Positions 43,101 through 51,468 are shown, counted from the stretch's first letter. The stretch is DNA of 64,000 nucleotides from Nocardioides mangrovicus (GCF_003674065.1 NZ_RDBE01000009.1:99042-163041), one strand, 5' to 3'. Made by a program: numbers and translations. The notes: generated by a model not told the origin, from the letters alone.

Positions 43101-44651
43101 CTCGCCGCTGACGCGGTCCCACACGATCCGCGGGCGCAGCTCGGCGAACTCGTCGCTGGGGTAGCGGCCCGAGAGCAGGTCGAGCGTGGCGTCGTAGGCC
43201 GAGCGCGGCAGCCCGGCGAACGGGGCGCTGCGGCGGACGAGGTCGTAGAGGTCGTCGGTGCCCCAGGAGTCCACCGCCAGGCAGGCCACCACCTGCTGGG
43301 CCAGCACGTCGAGCGGGTTGGCGGGCACCCGCAGCGCCTCGATGCCGCCGACGCGCATCTGTTCCACCGCGACGGCGGTGGGCACCAGGTCGCCACGGTG
43401 CTTGGGGAACAGCACGCCGCGCGAGGTCTCGCCCACCTGGTGACCGGCGCGGCCGACGCGCTGCAGCGCGCTGGCCACCGACGGCGGCGACTCGATCTGC
43501 ACCACCAGGTCGACCGCGCCCATGTCGATGCCGAGCTCGAGGCTGCTGGTGGCCACCACGCAGGGCAGCCGGCCGCGCTTGAGGTCGTCCTCGATGACCG
43601 CCCGCTGCTCCTTCGACACCGACCCGTGGTGGGCGCGGGCGATGAGCGGCGGCGCCCCCTCGGCCGATCCGGACTGCGCCATCGTCTCGGCCGGGGTGCG
43701 CGCGCCCGGCTCGAGCTCGACGCCCGCCCGCTCGGCCGCGATCTCGTTCAGGCGCGCGGTGAGCCGCTCGGCCAACCGCCGGGAGTTGCAGAACACGATG
43801 GTCGAGCGGTGCTGCTCGACGAGGTCGACCACCCGCTCCTCAACGTGCGGCCAGATGGAGGCGTGCCGCACCCCGCCCGCGGCGGACCCGGACCCGATCT
43901 CGACCTCGGTGCCGAGCTCGGTCATGTCCTCGACCGGCACCACGACCTTCAGGTCCCAGGACTTCTCCGAGGGCGGCGCGACCACCTCCACCGGCGCCGA
44001 CCCGCCGAGGAACCGCGCCACCTCCTCGACCGGGCGCACCGTGGCCGAGAGCCCGATGCGCTGGGCGGGGCGCTCGAGCAGCGCGTCGAGCCGCTCCAGG
44101 GTGACCGCCAGGTGCGCGCCGCGCTTCGTGCCCGCCACCGCGTGCACCTCGTCGACGATCACGGTCTCGACGCCGCGCAGCGACTCCCGTGCCTGCGAGG
44201 TGAGCATGAGGAACAGCGACTCGGGTGTGGTGATGAGGATGTCGGGCGGATGGGTGCTGAGCCGACGCCGTTCGGGCGCCGGGGTGTCACCCGAGCGGAC
44301 GCCGACGCTGACCTCGGGCACCTCGACGCCGAGGCGCTCGCCGGTGTGCCGGATGCCGGCCAGCGGCGCCCGCAGGTTGCGCTCGACGTCGACCGCGAGC
44401 GCCTTGAGCGGCGATACGTAGAGGACCCGGCAGCGCTTTTCCTTCTCCGCCGGCCGCTCGGTGGAGACCAGCCGGTCGAGCGACCACAGGAACGCCGACA
44501 GGGTCTTGCCCGATCCGGTGGGCGCGACGACGAGCGCGTGCCGCCCGGCCGCGATCGTCGACCACGCCCCGACCTGGGCCGGCGTCGGCGCGGCGAAGGC
44601 TGCCTCGAACCAGACCCGCGTGGGGTCGGAGAAGGGCAGCGGCTCGGTCAT
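40095..44651 (-). CDS. lhr: Lhr-type giant ATP-dependent helicase
   Basis: The 1518-residue length fits full-size actinobacterial Lhr, a 3'-5' DNA translocase/helicase involved in DNA repair. Superfamily 2 motifs are clear: Walker A APTGSGKTLSAFLWSLDRL (about residue 45), DEVH in IVDEVHAVAGTKRG (about 165), SATVRPVEEV, and motif VI ALQRVGRAGHQVGE. Beyond the RecA-like domains (~850 residues), the long C-terminal part matches the Lhr-specific winged-helix and oligomerisation region. It is upstream of nei on the same strand, a pairing that suggests joint action on damaged DNA. Confidence 0.95.
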   Translation of the reverse strand: MTEPLPFSDPTRVWFEAAFAAPTPAQVGAWSTIAAGRHALVVAPTGSGKTLSAFLWSLDRLVSTERPAEKEKRCRVLYVSPLKALAVDVERNLRAPLAGIRHTGERLGVEVPEVSVGVRSGDTPAPERRRLSTHPPDILITTPESLFLMLTSQARESLRGVETVIVDEVHAVAGTKRGAHLAVTLERLDALLERPAQRIGLSATVRPVEEVARFLGGSAPVEVVAPPSEKSWDLKVVVPVEDMTELGTEVEIGSGSAAGGVRHASIWPHVEERVVDLVEQHRSTIVFCNSRRLAERLTARLNEIAAERAGVELEPGARTPAETMAQSGSAEGAPPLIARAHHGSVSKEQRAVIEDDLKRGRLPCVVATSSLELGIDMGAVDLVVQIESPPSVASALQRVGRAGHQVGETSRGVLFPKHRGDLVPTAVAVEQMRVGGIEALRVPANPLDVLAQQVVACLAVDSWGTDDLYDLVRRSAPFAGLPRSAYDATLDLLSGRYPSDEFAELRPRIVWDRVSGELTGRPGAQRLAVTSGGTIPDRGMFGVFLVGERKSRVGELDEEMVYESRVGDVFTLGTTSWRIEDITHDQVLVSPAPGQPGRLPFWTGDSLGRPAELGAAVGAFTREVAAMSAEQATARAREAGLDEWAASNLVALVTEQRETTNAVPSDTRLVVERFRDELGDWRIVVHSPYGVPVHAPWALAINARLRERYGMDAQAMAADDGIVLRIPETDQDPPGAELIAFDPEEIEQLVTTEVGGSALFASRFRECAARALLLPRRDPNRRSPLWQQRQRSAQLLEVASKYPSFPIVLEAVREVLQDVYDVPALVALLKRVERREVQLVDVATTSPSPFARSLLFGYVAAFMYEGDSPIAERRAAALTLDQGLLAELLGRAELRELLDPEVLVEVEAELQRTAEDRRAKDAEGLVDLLRLVGPLTVSEVDERSVLPDVADRLRELEDRRRLVQVRMSGEVRFAVVEDVARLRDGLGVPVPPGTPDAFTDPVEDPLGDLVARYARTHGPFVTADVATRLGIGVAVAQQTLARLAASGRVLEGEFRPSGAGSEWCDAEVLRRLRRRSLARLRHEVEPVEPETLGRFLPAWQQVGRKLRGVDGVVAVVEQLAGCPVPASALESLVLPSRVSDYQPSMLDELTATGELLWAGHGALPGADGWVSLHLADAAALTLPDPSDLDLSPQHEAILEALAGGGAYFFRQLSDLIAGVDDKATSAALWDLAWSGRVGNDTLAPLRAMVGGAGRGRPSHRTRRQPPRLRMTTRGGRPTVPMRSGPPETAGRWFLLPEPEPDATRRTHAVAEGMLERHGVVTRGAVVSERVPGGFAAVYKVLAGMEETGRCRRGYFVAGLGAAQFGGTGAIDRLRAMSPEGRPGEKPEVVTLAATDPANPYGAALAWPESQTAERGHRPGRKAGAIVVLVDGRLTVYVERGGRTLLTFTEQPDEDDVEILGAAFTDLAQVVRRGALGRLTVERADGEELLGSGERTTALRQALETAGFIATPRGLRLRG

Positions 44652-44666
44652 GTCCGACAGTCTTGC

Positions 44667-45728
44667 TCAGACCACCGACAGTCGGTCCTTGATCTGGGGC
44701 ACCACCCGCTCGCCGAAGAGCCGGATGGACTCCTGCTGGTCGGCGTGCTGCACCTGCTGGTCGTACTTGAGGTCGAAGCGGTCGACGCCGAGCACCGAGA
44801 CGGTGGCGGCGACCCGTTCGGCCACGGTGTCGGGGGAGCCGACGTAGAGCGACCCGGAGGTCACCTCGTGCTCGAACTCGCCGGGCGAGGGCAGCGGCCA
44901 GCCCCGGTCGACCGCCATCCGCCGCCGCATCCGCTCCCAGCCGGGGTAGGTCAGCTCGCGGGCCTGCTCGTCGGTGGCCGCGACCAGCCCGGGGGAGTGC
45001 ACGGCCAGCCGCTGGCGCGGGACGCCGAGCTGGTCCTGGGCCCGCTCGAAGAGATCGACGTAGGGCAGGAACCGGTCGGCGGCGCCGCCGATGATGGCCA
45101 GGAACAGCCCGAACCCGTAGCGCGCGGTGCGCACCACCGACTCGGGGCTGCCGCCGACGCCGACCCAGACCGGCAGGCCGTGCTCGGTGGTGGGATAGAC
45201 CCGCTGCTCGGACAGCGCGGCCCGGGTGGTGCCCGACCAGGTGACGGGCTCCTCGCGCACGAGCTGGGCCAGCAGCGCCAGCTTCTCCTCGAACAGCACG
45301 TCGTAGTCGCCCAGGTCGTAGCCGAACAGCGGGAACGACTCGGTGAACGACCCCCGTCCGGCGACGATCTCGGCGCGGCCGTTCGAGACCGCGTCGAGGG
45401 TGGCGAACCGCTCGAAGACCCGGACCGGGTCGTCGGAGCTGAGGACGGTCACCGTCGAGCCCAGCCGGATCCGCCGGGTCTGCGAGGCGACCGCGGCCAG
45501 CACCATCTCGGGGCTGGAGACGGCGAAGTCCTCTCGGTGGTGCTCGCCGACGCCGAAGAAGTCCAGGCCGACCTGGTCGGCCAGGACCGCGTCGGAGACC
45601 AGGTCGCGGACCACCTGCGGATGGGGCACCGGCTGGTCGTCGGCGTCGCGGGTGACCCCGCCGAAGGTGTCCAGTCCGAACTCGACGTGCTTCACGGCGC
45701 GCTCAACGTCGCGCCCGGCGTCGGGCAT
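44667..45728 (-). CDS. LLM-class flavin or F420 oxidoreductase
   Basis: A luciferase-like monooxygenase-fold protein of 353 residues from the ATG at 45728 (GAGGG nine bases upstream) or 342 from the GTG at 45695, where the usual family start (VKHVEFGLDTFGG) begins. It has LADQVGLDFFGVGEHHREDFAVSSPEMVLAA, the TVLSSDDPVRVFERFATLDAVSNGRAEIVAGRGSF block and VWVGVGGSPESVVR, typical of the family. The cofactor (FMN or F420) cannot be settled by eye. It lies 15 bases upstream of lhr on the same strand. Confidence 0.85.
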   Translation of the reverse strand: MPDAGRDVERAVKHVEFGLDTFGGVTRDADDQPVPHPQVVRDLVSDAVLADQVGLDFFGVGEHHREDFAVSSPEMVLAAVASQTRRIRLGSTVTVLSSDDPVRVFERFATLDAVSNGRAEIVAGRGSFTESFPLFGYDLGDYDVLFEEKLALLAQLVREEPVTWSGTTRAALSEQRVYPTTEHGLPVWVGVGGSPESVVRTARYGFGLFLAIIGGAADRFLPYVDLFERAQDQLGVPRQRLAVHSPGLVAATDEQARELTYPGWERMRRRMAVDRGWPLPSPGEFEHEVTSGSLYVGSPDTVAERVAATVSVLGVDRFDLKYDQQVQHADQQESIRLFGERVVPQIKDRLSVV

Positions 45729-45740
45729 TCCGATGGGCCC

Positions 45741-46600
45741 TCAGCGTCCGTACGTGCCCACCGGCCAGCGGCCGCGCCACAGGACCCGGCCGTCGGCGGC
45801 CAGCAACGCCACCTCGGTGTGCACGGTGCCGATGTTCGCCGAGACCGGCCCGAACGCCATGGCAATCGCGTACGCACCCGTCCAGGTGTCGACCGGGAAC
45901 GACCGCTGCCGGGTGGGCGTGCGCACGATGATCCGGGTCGCGCCCGCACCCGCCGGCACGGTGCCGGCCGCGAGGTAGCGGTCGGGCTCGCCCGACACGT
46001 ATCCGTCGGAGTAGGCGGGCCGCCGCACACGCAGGGCCGGTACCGAGTGCGGACAGCTGCGGTGGTGGCCTCCAGCCGGCAGGTCACGGTGTCGGCTCCG
46101 CTCGGGTCGCGGAGCACCAGAACCCCTGTGATCCGCGACGACCACGCGCCGGCGAGGACGCGCCAGTCGCGGACGTCGCGCACCTGCCGTCGCGCGAACA
46201 CGCCGCCCGCGCACAGCTGCCGGTCGCGCCACGACCTCCCGCGCTCGGCGACCAGGCTCGCCCCGGGCATCGGCGCGGAGCCGGGCGTCGTCCCGACCTG
46301 GTGGGTCGGCACCCGGCAGGGCCGCATCAGCCGCACCCACCGCTCCGAGCCCGGCCGCGTCCGCGCGACGAAGTGCACCAGGTCGCCGGGCCGGTAGGAG
46401 AGGCGGTGGACCGGCGACACCGTGTCGGCGTCGAGCCGGGCCACCCGGCCGTAGGAGTCGGTCACCGTCGACAGCTGCGGCAGGCAACGCCGCACCAGCG
46501 TGTCCCGGTCGAGCACCGCCGAGGCGGGCAGGTGGGCGCGGTGGCTGCCGCATCCGGCGAGCAGGCCCAGCAGTAGGACCGCCCCGAGGAGCCGTGTCAC
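45741..46600 (-). pseudogene. Lipoprotein gene interrupted by a frameshift
   Basis: The GTG at 46600 opens with a lipoprotein signal (VTRLLGAVLLLGLLAGCGSHR; lipobox LAGC, Cys 16). That frame reads well to CRLEATTA at about 46075. The rest of a plausible secreted domain (RRPAYSDGYVSGEPDRY to the end, WPVGTYGR) continues in another frame to the stop at 45741. The 860-base span is two bases more than a multiple of three, which fits the loss of one base between about 46040 and 46085. Either the gene is broken or the assembly has an error. A TAGCGT hexamer seven bases before the GTG supports the start. Confidence 0.75.
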
Positions 46601-46607
46601 ACCGGCG

Positions 46608-46613
46608 ACGCTA
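46608..46613 (-). promoter_or_regulatory. -10 hexamer TAGCGT for the lipoprotein gene
   Basis: TAGCGT on the minus strand ends seven bases before the GTG at 46600, so the mRNA is probably leaderless. Confidence 0.5.
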
Positions 46614-46654
46614 GCGCCGCCGTATCCCGGATGCGGAGCGTCGGTGCCGCCGGT

Positions 46655-46660
46655 TAGCGT
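46655..46660 (+). promoter_or_regulatory. -10 hexamer TAGCGT for the ABC-2 operon
   Basis: The same hexamer TAGCGT occurs on the plus strand six bases before the GTG at 46667. The divergent lipoprotein gene uses an identical hexamer 42 bases away, so the two promoters form a matched pair. Confidence 0.5.
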
Positions 46661-46666
46661 CGTGCT

Positions 46667-47626
46667 GTGAGCGCCTCGGACGTCATGATCAGCGCCCGCG
46701 GGCTCCGCAAGTCGTTCCAGCAGAAGGGCCAGGAGCCCTTCGAGGCGGTGCGCGGCATCGACGTCGAGGTCCGCCGTGGCGAGGCGTTCGGGTTCCTCGG
46801 GCCCAACGGCGCGGGCAAGTCCTCGACCATGCGGATGATCGCCGCGGTCTCGCCGGTCAGCGGCGGGTCGCTGCGCATCCTCGGTCTCGACCCGGCCACC
46901 GACGGCTCCCAGATTCGCGGCCGCATCGGCGTCTGCCCGCAGGAGGACAGCCTCGACACCGAGCTGACGGTGGCCGAGAACCTCTACGTCTACGGCCGCT
47001 ACTTCGGCATCGGTCGCGCCGAGGTGCGCCGTCGTGCGGCGGCGCAGCTGGAGTTCGTGCAGCTCACCGAGCGCGGGGGCGCCAAGGTCGAGGACCTCTC
47101 CGGCGGCATGAAGCGGCGGCTGACCATCGCCCGCTCGATGATCAACGACCCGGAGATGGTGCTGCTCGACGAGCCCACCACCGGCCTGGACCCGCAGGCC
47201 CGGCACGTGCTGTGGGACCGGCTGTTCCGGCTCAAGCAGCAGGGCGTCACGCTGGTCATCACCACCCACTACATGGACGAGGCCGAGCAGCTGTGCGACC
47301 GGCTGGTCGTCATGGACAAGGGCCTCATCGTGGCCGAGGGCTCGCCCGCCTCGCTGATCGCGGAGTACTCCACCCGCGAGGTGGCCGAGGTGCGCTTCGG
47401 CATCGGCGAGAACGAGTCCAGCGCCGGCGCGGTCGAGAGCGCGGTCGGGCGGCGCGCCGAGCGGGTGGAGGTGCTGCCCGACCGGTTGCTGATCTACGCC
47501 GCCGACGGCGAGGCCGCGGTCGCCGCGGTGCACGACGCCGGGCTGCAGCCGGTGGCCACCCTGGTGCGCCGCTCGTCGTTGGAGGACGTCTTCCTCCGGC
47601 TGACCGGCCGGACGCTGGTCGACTGA
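46667..47626 (+). CDS. ABC-2 type transporter ATPase (DrrA-like)
   Basis: A 319-residue ATPase with Walker A GPNGAGKSS (about residue 45), the Q-loop in GVCPQEDSL, signature LSGGMKRRL, Walker B LLDEPTTGLDP and the H-loop in ITTHYMDEA. The C-terminal ~80 residues resemble the regulatory tail of daunorubicin-resistance-type ATPases. It should power the two permeases that follow, whose starts overlap one another's stop codons. The GTG start is supported by the TAGCGT hexamer six bases upstream. Confidence 0.93.
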   Translation: MSASDVMISARGLRKSFQQKGQEPFEAVRGIDVEVRRGEAFGFLGPNGAGKSSTMRMIAAVSPVSGGSLRILGLDPATDGSQIRGRIGVCPQEDSLDTELTVAENLYVYGRYFGIGRAEVRRRAAAQLEFVQLTERGGAKVEDLSGGMKRRLTIARSMINDPEMVLLDEPTTGLDPQARHVLWDRLFRLKQQGVTLVITTHYMDEAEQLCDRLVVMDKGLIVAEGSPASLIAEYSTREVAEVRFGIGENESSAGAVESAVGRRAERVEVLPDRLLIYAADGEAAVAAVHDAGLQPVATLVRRSSLEDVFLRLTGRTLVD

Positions 47627-48408
47627 TGTCGACCTGGTCGATGGCGCTGCGCCAGAGCGACTATTACTGGACGCTGTACCGGCGCACCTGGAAGGGCTCG
47701 GTGTTCAGCTCCTTCCTCACCCCGCTGCTGTACGTGCTGGCGATGGGCGTGCTGCTGGGCGGGTTCGTCGAGGCCGACCCGTCGCGGCTGGAGGGCGCGC
47801 CCAGCTACCTCGCCTTCGTGGCGCCCGGGCTGCTGGCCGCCCAGACGATGCAGACGGCCGTCTTCGAGACGACGTACCCGGTGCTCAGCGCGACGAAGTG
47901 GCAGCGCGTCTACTTCGGCATGAACGCCACCCCGCTGCGGGCGCTCGACATCGCCAACGCCGCCCTGGGGTTCGTGCTGCTGCGGCTGGTGCTGATCGCG
48001 ATCGTGTTCGTCGCGGTGCTCGCCCCGTTCGGCGTCTTCGTCTCGGTGCCGGCCGCGATCGGCGCCCTGCTGGTCAGCATTCTGGTCGGCGCCGCGATCG
48101 GCATGCCGGTCTACGCCTACGCGGTTGGGGTGCCCAACGAGTCGTCGTTCTCGCTGATCTTCCGGCTGGGGGTCATCCCGCAGTTCCTGTTCTCCGGGGC
48201 GTTCTTCCCGATCTCCAACCTCAGCCCGGCCCTGGAGTGGCTGGCGAGGCTCACGCCGCTCTACCAGGGCGTGGACCTCACCCGGATGCTCAGCCTGGGC
48301 ACCTGGCACACCGGGCCCGCGCTGGTCCACCTGGCCTACCTGCTGGTGCTCCTGGTGGTCTTCCACCGCGTCGCGGTGCGGCGGCTGGCGAAGCGGCTGG
48401 CCTTCTGA
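47626..48408 (+). CDS. ABC-2 permease, first subunit
   Basis: The 260-residue protein has six hydrophobic helices and the ABC-2 pattern (SSFLTPLLYVLAMGVLLGG; FLFSGAFFPISNLSPALEWLARLTPLYQGVDL). Its ATG shares one base with the ATPase stop (TGATG), so the operon is translationally coupled. It is not a close copy of the next gene, so the transporter is probably a heterodimeric exporter. Confidence 0.9.
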   Translation: MSTWSMALRQSDYYWTLYRRTWKGSVFSSFLTPLLYVLAMGVLLGGFVEADPSRLEGAPSYLAFVAPGLLAAQTMQTAVFETTYPVLSATKWQRVYFGMNATPLRALDIANAALGFVLLRLVLIAIVFVAVLAPFGVFVSVPAAIGALLVSILVGAAIGMPVYAYAVGVPNESSFSLIFRLGVIPQFLFSGAFFPISNLSPALEWLARLTPLYQGVDLTRMLSLGTWHTGPALVHLAYLLVLLVVFHRVAVRRLAKRLAF

Positions 48409-49181
48409 TGTCCGTCACGGTCGCGATGGCCACGCGCACGCTGACGTTGCGCAACGCGCTGGCCTACCGCCACGCCTGGTGGATCTTCGTCACCGGCTTC
48501 CTCGAGCCGGTCTTCTACCTGTTCTCCATCGGCGTCGGCGTCGGCCGGCTGATCGAGTCCTTCGACGTCAACGGGCACCCGATCCCCTACGCCGAGTTCG
48601 TCGCACCGGGCATGCTCGCGGCGTCGGCCATGAACGGCGCGCTGCTGGACTCCACGTTCAACATGTTCTTCAAGCTGAAGTACCAGAAGCTCTACGACCA
48701 GATGCTGGCCACGCCGCTGACCACCACCCAGGTGGCGCTGGGCGAGCTCACCTGGAGCCTGCTGCGCAGCGGTGTCTACGCGGCCGCCTTCTTGCTGGTG
48801 ATGTGGGCCGACGGTCTGGTGCACTCCTGGCTGGCCGTGCTGGCGCTGCCCGCCGCCCTGCTCATCGGCTTCACCGTCGGCGCGGTGGGGATGGCTTTCA
48901 CCAGCTACATGCGGTCCTGGCAGGACTTCGAGCTGGTCACGCTCATCACGATGCCGATGTTCTTGTTCTCGGCCACCTTCTTCCCGCTCTCGGCCTACCC
49001 GGGCTGGCTGCAGGGGATCGTGGCGTGCACCCCGCTCTACCGCGGCGTCGTGCTGTGCCGCGAGCTCACCACGGGCCAGGTCACGCTCGACTCGCTGGTC
49101 TCGGTGATCTACCTCGTCGTGCTCGGCGCCGCGGGTCTGGCCGTCGTCGGCCGGCGGCTGGAGCGGTTGCTGCTGACCTGA
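48408..49181 (+). CDS. ABC-2 permease, second subunit
   Basis: A 257-residue six-helix ABC-2 permease (FVTGFLEPVFYLFSIGVGVGRLIESF; MFLFSATFFPLSAYPGWLQGIVACTPLYRGVVL). The start overlaps the first permease's stop (TGATG). It is followed by a strong hairpin at 49196-49217, marking the end of the operon. The DrrABC-like arrangement suggests export of a lipid or secondary metabolite; the substrate is not evident. Confidence 0.9.
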   Translation: MSVTVAMATRTLTLRNALAYRHAWWIFVTGFLEPVFYLFSIGVGVGRLIESFDVNGHPIPYAEFVAPGMLAASAMNGALLDSTFNMFFKLKYQKLYDQMLATPLTTTQVALGELTWSLLRSGVYAAAFLLVMWADGLVHSWLAVLALPAALLIGFTVGAVGMAFTSYMRSWQDFELVTLITMPMFLFSATFFPLSAYPGWLQGIVACTPLYRGVVLCRELTTGQVTLDSLVSVIYLVVLGAAGLAVVGRRLERLLLT

Positions 49182-49195
49182 GGAAACTGCCGGCG

Positions 49196-49217
49196 CGCCC
49201 CGGTCGTCTCCGGGGCG
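49196..49217 (+). terminator. Hairpin after the ABC-2 operon
   Basis: CGCCCCGG and CCGGGGCG form a perfect eight-base stem with a TCGTCT loop 14 bases after the stop. There is no T tract. Confidence 0.65.
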
Positions 49218-49260
49218 GGTTCGCTACGGTCGGCCTCCGCAGGGAGTCGGAGCATCGAGA

Positions 49261-50148
49261 GTGAGGGCCTCCATGGGGCTGGGATGGGTGGATGCGCTGG
49301 AGCCCGACCGGCTCACGGGCGTGGTCGACATCGGTGCGAACCCGATCGACGGCGAGCCGCCCTACGCCGACATGCTGCGGTCGGGTCTGTGCACGGTCAC
49401 GGGCTTCGAGCCCCAACCGTCGGCGCTGGCTCAGCTTCGACGCGAGGCCGGGCCGCTGGAGCGCTACCTGCCGCTCGCCATCGGCGACGGCCACGACCAC
49501 GAGCTCAAGGTGACCTGGATGAACGGGATGACCAGCGTCCTCGAGCCCGACGTCGAGCGCCTCTCGACCCTCAACGAGTTCGTCCGGTACGGCGAGGTGC
49601 TCGAGCGGACCAGGGTCGCGACCACCCCGCTGGACGACGTCGAGGACCTGGGCCCGCTCGACCTGCTCAAGATCGACGTCCAGGGTGCGGAGCTGATGAT
49701 CTTCGCCCACGGTCGACGCACGCTCACCCAGGCCGTCGCGGTGCACACGGAGGTCTCCTTCGCCCCGCTCTACGTCGACCAGCCGCTGTTCGGGGACGTC
49801 GACGCCGAGCTGCGCGCCCAGGGCTTCGTGTTCCACGCCTTCGCCGCGGTGAAGCGCTGGCCGGTCGCGCCGGGCGTGCTGGACGGGGAGATCTTCGCCC
49901 ACCACCACCAGGTGATCGAGGCCGATGCGGTCTACGTCAAGGACTTCGGCCGGTTGGACCTTCTGACCCCGGACCAGCTCAAGCACCTGAGCCTGGTGGC
50001 CCACCACGTGTACGGGTCGTGCGACCTGGTGGTGCGGTGCCTGGCGCGACTCGTCGACACCGGTGAGGTCGCCCCCCGGGTCCTGGACGCCTACGCGACC
50101 CACCTCGGTCGAGCGCTGAGCCTCGACGGGGTCCGTAGCGACACCTGA
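49261..50148 (+). CDS. FkbM-family methyltransferase
   Basis: The 295-residue protein has the FkbM pattern: VVDIGANPIDGEPPYADMLRSG (SAM-binding motif I), VTGFEPQPSALAQL with the acidic loop, LPLAIGDG, and LLKIDVQGAELMIFAHG. Members methylate hydroxyl groups of sugars or polyketides. Translation may start at the GTG at 49261 (GGAG 10-14 bases upstream) or at the ATG at 49273. With WcbI, GT61 and WecB-like proteins in the window it fits surface glycan modification. Confidence 0.87.
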   Translation: MRASMGLGWVDALEPDRLTGVVDIGANPIDGEPPYADMLRSGLCTVTGFEPQPSALAQLRREAGPLERYLPLAIGDGHDHELKVTWMNGMTSVLEPDVERLSTLNEFVRYGEVLERTRVATTPLDDVEDLGPLDLLKIDVQGAELMIFAHGRRTLTQAVAVHTEVSFAPLYVDQPLFGDVDAELRAQGFVFHAFAAVKRWPVAPGVLDGEIFAHHHQVIEADAVYVKDFGRLDLLTPDQLKHLSLVAHHVYGSCDLVVRCLARLVDTGEVAPRVLDAYATHLGRALSLDGVRSDT

Positions 50149-50172
50149 GCCGATCGCGGAGGCCGCTTGCTC

Positions 50173-51078
50173 CTACTGCGCCCACGCGGCGTGGGCCTCG
50201 GCATGACGCCTCAGACCGGCCGCGGCAACCCCCGGCCACCGCCGGTACCACTCGAGCTGGGCCCGCCGGACGTCGTCGTCGCGCACCACCCGCCCGGCCA
50301 CCGTCCAGCTCGTCCTCGCGGCCCGCGAAGGGAGGTCCAAGGCGTCCAGCACCGCCGGCAGGACCGGGGCGTGCACGGCGTCGAGGAGCGTTCGACCCGG
50401 GTCGGGGAGCAGCTGCGGCAGTCCCACCGCGGCCAGGACGCGCTCGGCCAGGCCGAGCAGCACGCCGTTGCCAGGGTGGTTGACGGTGTGGGCGGCGTTC
50501 GCGCCCTGGTGCACCAGCAGGTCGACCACGTCGAGTGCACCGTGCCGGTCCTGACGACGGGTCAGCTCGCGGACCGAGAGGTCCCGCACCGCCCGCACCG
50601 CCTCGGGGGACGGCACGTCGGGGAGCTCGCCACCGCCGGCGGCCACGGAGAGCGTGCGCAGGTCGTGGTAGGGCACGACCGGCGGCTCACCGGCCTCCGG
50701 CGAGCGCACGATGACCTGGAAGGGGTGCAGGGCCGCCCACCGGACGACCGGCACGGTCACCAGCCGAGGCCGTCGAGCTGCGCGGGCCAGCAGCTCGGCC
50801 GTCCCGAGGGGAAGTCCTCGATACCCCTCGCGCACCGGCTGGGAGACCAGGACGTCGATGCGCTCCACGATCCGCTGCAGGTGGGGCAGGTCGGCCGGCT
50901 CCAGCTCGTGGACCGGCGGCACGCGGATCGTGCTGACCGGCTCGGCCGAACCCTGCAGCAGCACCCGCAGCGACTCCGCCTGGCAGTTGCCGTGGGTCAG
51001 CACGAGCGGTCCGTCCCCGCGGAGCGGCGGCCGGACGCCGTAGAACTCGGCGTAGTGCTCTCGACGGCCTGCGCTCAC
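50173..51078 (-). CDS. WcbI-like polysaccharide biosynthesis protein
   Basis: The 301-residue protein begins its domain with VLTHGNCQAESLRVLLQG, the GNCQ motif of WcbI, a putative CoA-dependent acetyltransferase of capsule synthesis. TIRVPPVHEL and DVLVSQPVREGYRGLPLGT are also family-like. The GTG start overlaps the stop of the upstream ankyrin gene (GTGA), so the two are cotranslated, a combination I do not know from elsewhere. It converges with the FkbM gene. Confidence 0.8.
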   Translation of the reverse strand: MSAGRREHYAEFYGVRPPLRGDGPLVLTHGNCQAESLRVLLQGSAEPVSTIRVPPVHELEPADLPHLQRIVERIDVLVSQPVREGYRGLPLGTAELLARAARRPRLVTVPVVRWAALHPFQVIVRSPEAGEPPVVPYHDLRTLSVAAGGGELPDVPSPEAVRAVRDLSVRELTRRQDRHGALDVVDLLVHQGANAAHTVNHPGNGVLLGLAERVLAAVGLPQLLPDPGRTLLDAVHAPVLPAVLDALDLPSRAARTSWTVAGRVVRDDDVRRAQLEWYRRWPGVAAAGLRRHAEAHAAWAQ

Positions 51079-51449
51079 GAGAAGCGGTCGCCGCCGCCGA
51101 ACATCGCCGCGCTCGCACGAGCGCTCGGCGTCCCGGCGTCGGGGTCGGCCCCCGCCTCGAGCAGCGCCGCCACGACCTCGTCCTCGCCCTTGAACACCGC
51201 GCCCGCCAGCGGGCTCTGACCGCGGTCGTTGAGGCGGTCGACGTCGGCTCCTCGCCCGATCAGCTCCCGCACCGAGTCCGCGTGGCCGTGGTAGGCGGCG
51301 AGCATCAGCAGCGTGTTGCCGGCCGCGTCGGTCAGGTCGACCGGGACGCCGTGCTCGACGTACGCGCCCAGCCTCGCGGTGTCGCCCTCGCGGGCGAAGT
51401 CGAAGACCTGGTGGGCGATCTGCACCAGACGCGGGTCGGGCTCGGTCAT
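51075..51449 (-). CDS. Small ankyrin-repeat protein
   Basis: A 124-residue protein with about three ankyrin repeats: GDTARLGAYVEHGVPVDLTD, AAGNTLLMLAAYHGHADSVRELIGRGADVDRL, and NDRGQSPLAGAVFKGEDEVVAALLEAGADPDA. It has no signal peptide and should be a cytoplasmic binding protein. The ATG at 51449 lies eight bases from a palindromic -10 shared with the divergent SRPBCC gene. Its stop overlaps the start of the WcbI-like gene, which may be its partner. Confidence 0.88.
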   Translation of the reverse strand: MTEPDPRLVQIAHQVFDFAREGDTARLGAYVEHGVPVDLTDAAGNTLLMLAAYHGHADSVRELIGRGADVDRLNDRGQSPLAGAVFKGEDEVVAALLEAGADPDAGTPSARASAAMFGGGDRFS

Positions 51450-51454
51450 GAGGT

Positions 51455-51468
51455 CAACCCTAGGGTTG
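51455..51468. promoter_or_regulatory. Palindromic bidirectional -10 CAACCCTAGGGTTG
   Basis: The perfect 14-base palindrome contains TAGGGT on both strands (plus 51461-51466; minus 51462-51457). Each hexamer ends exactly seven bases before an ATG (51474 on plus, 51449 on minus). A single symmetric -10 may thus drive two leaderless transcripts in opposite directions. Confidence 0.7.

Noticed and set aside
42900..46397. An 1165-residue plus-strand open frame opposite lhr and the LLM gene
   Set aside because: The lhr helicase motifs on the minus strand account for this DNA; the antisense translation has no recognisable domain and shadow-type composition.
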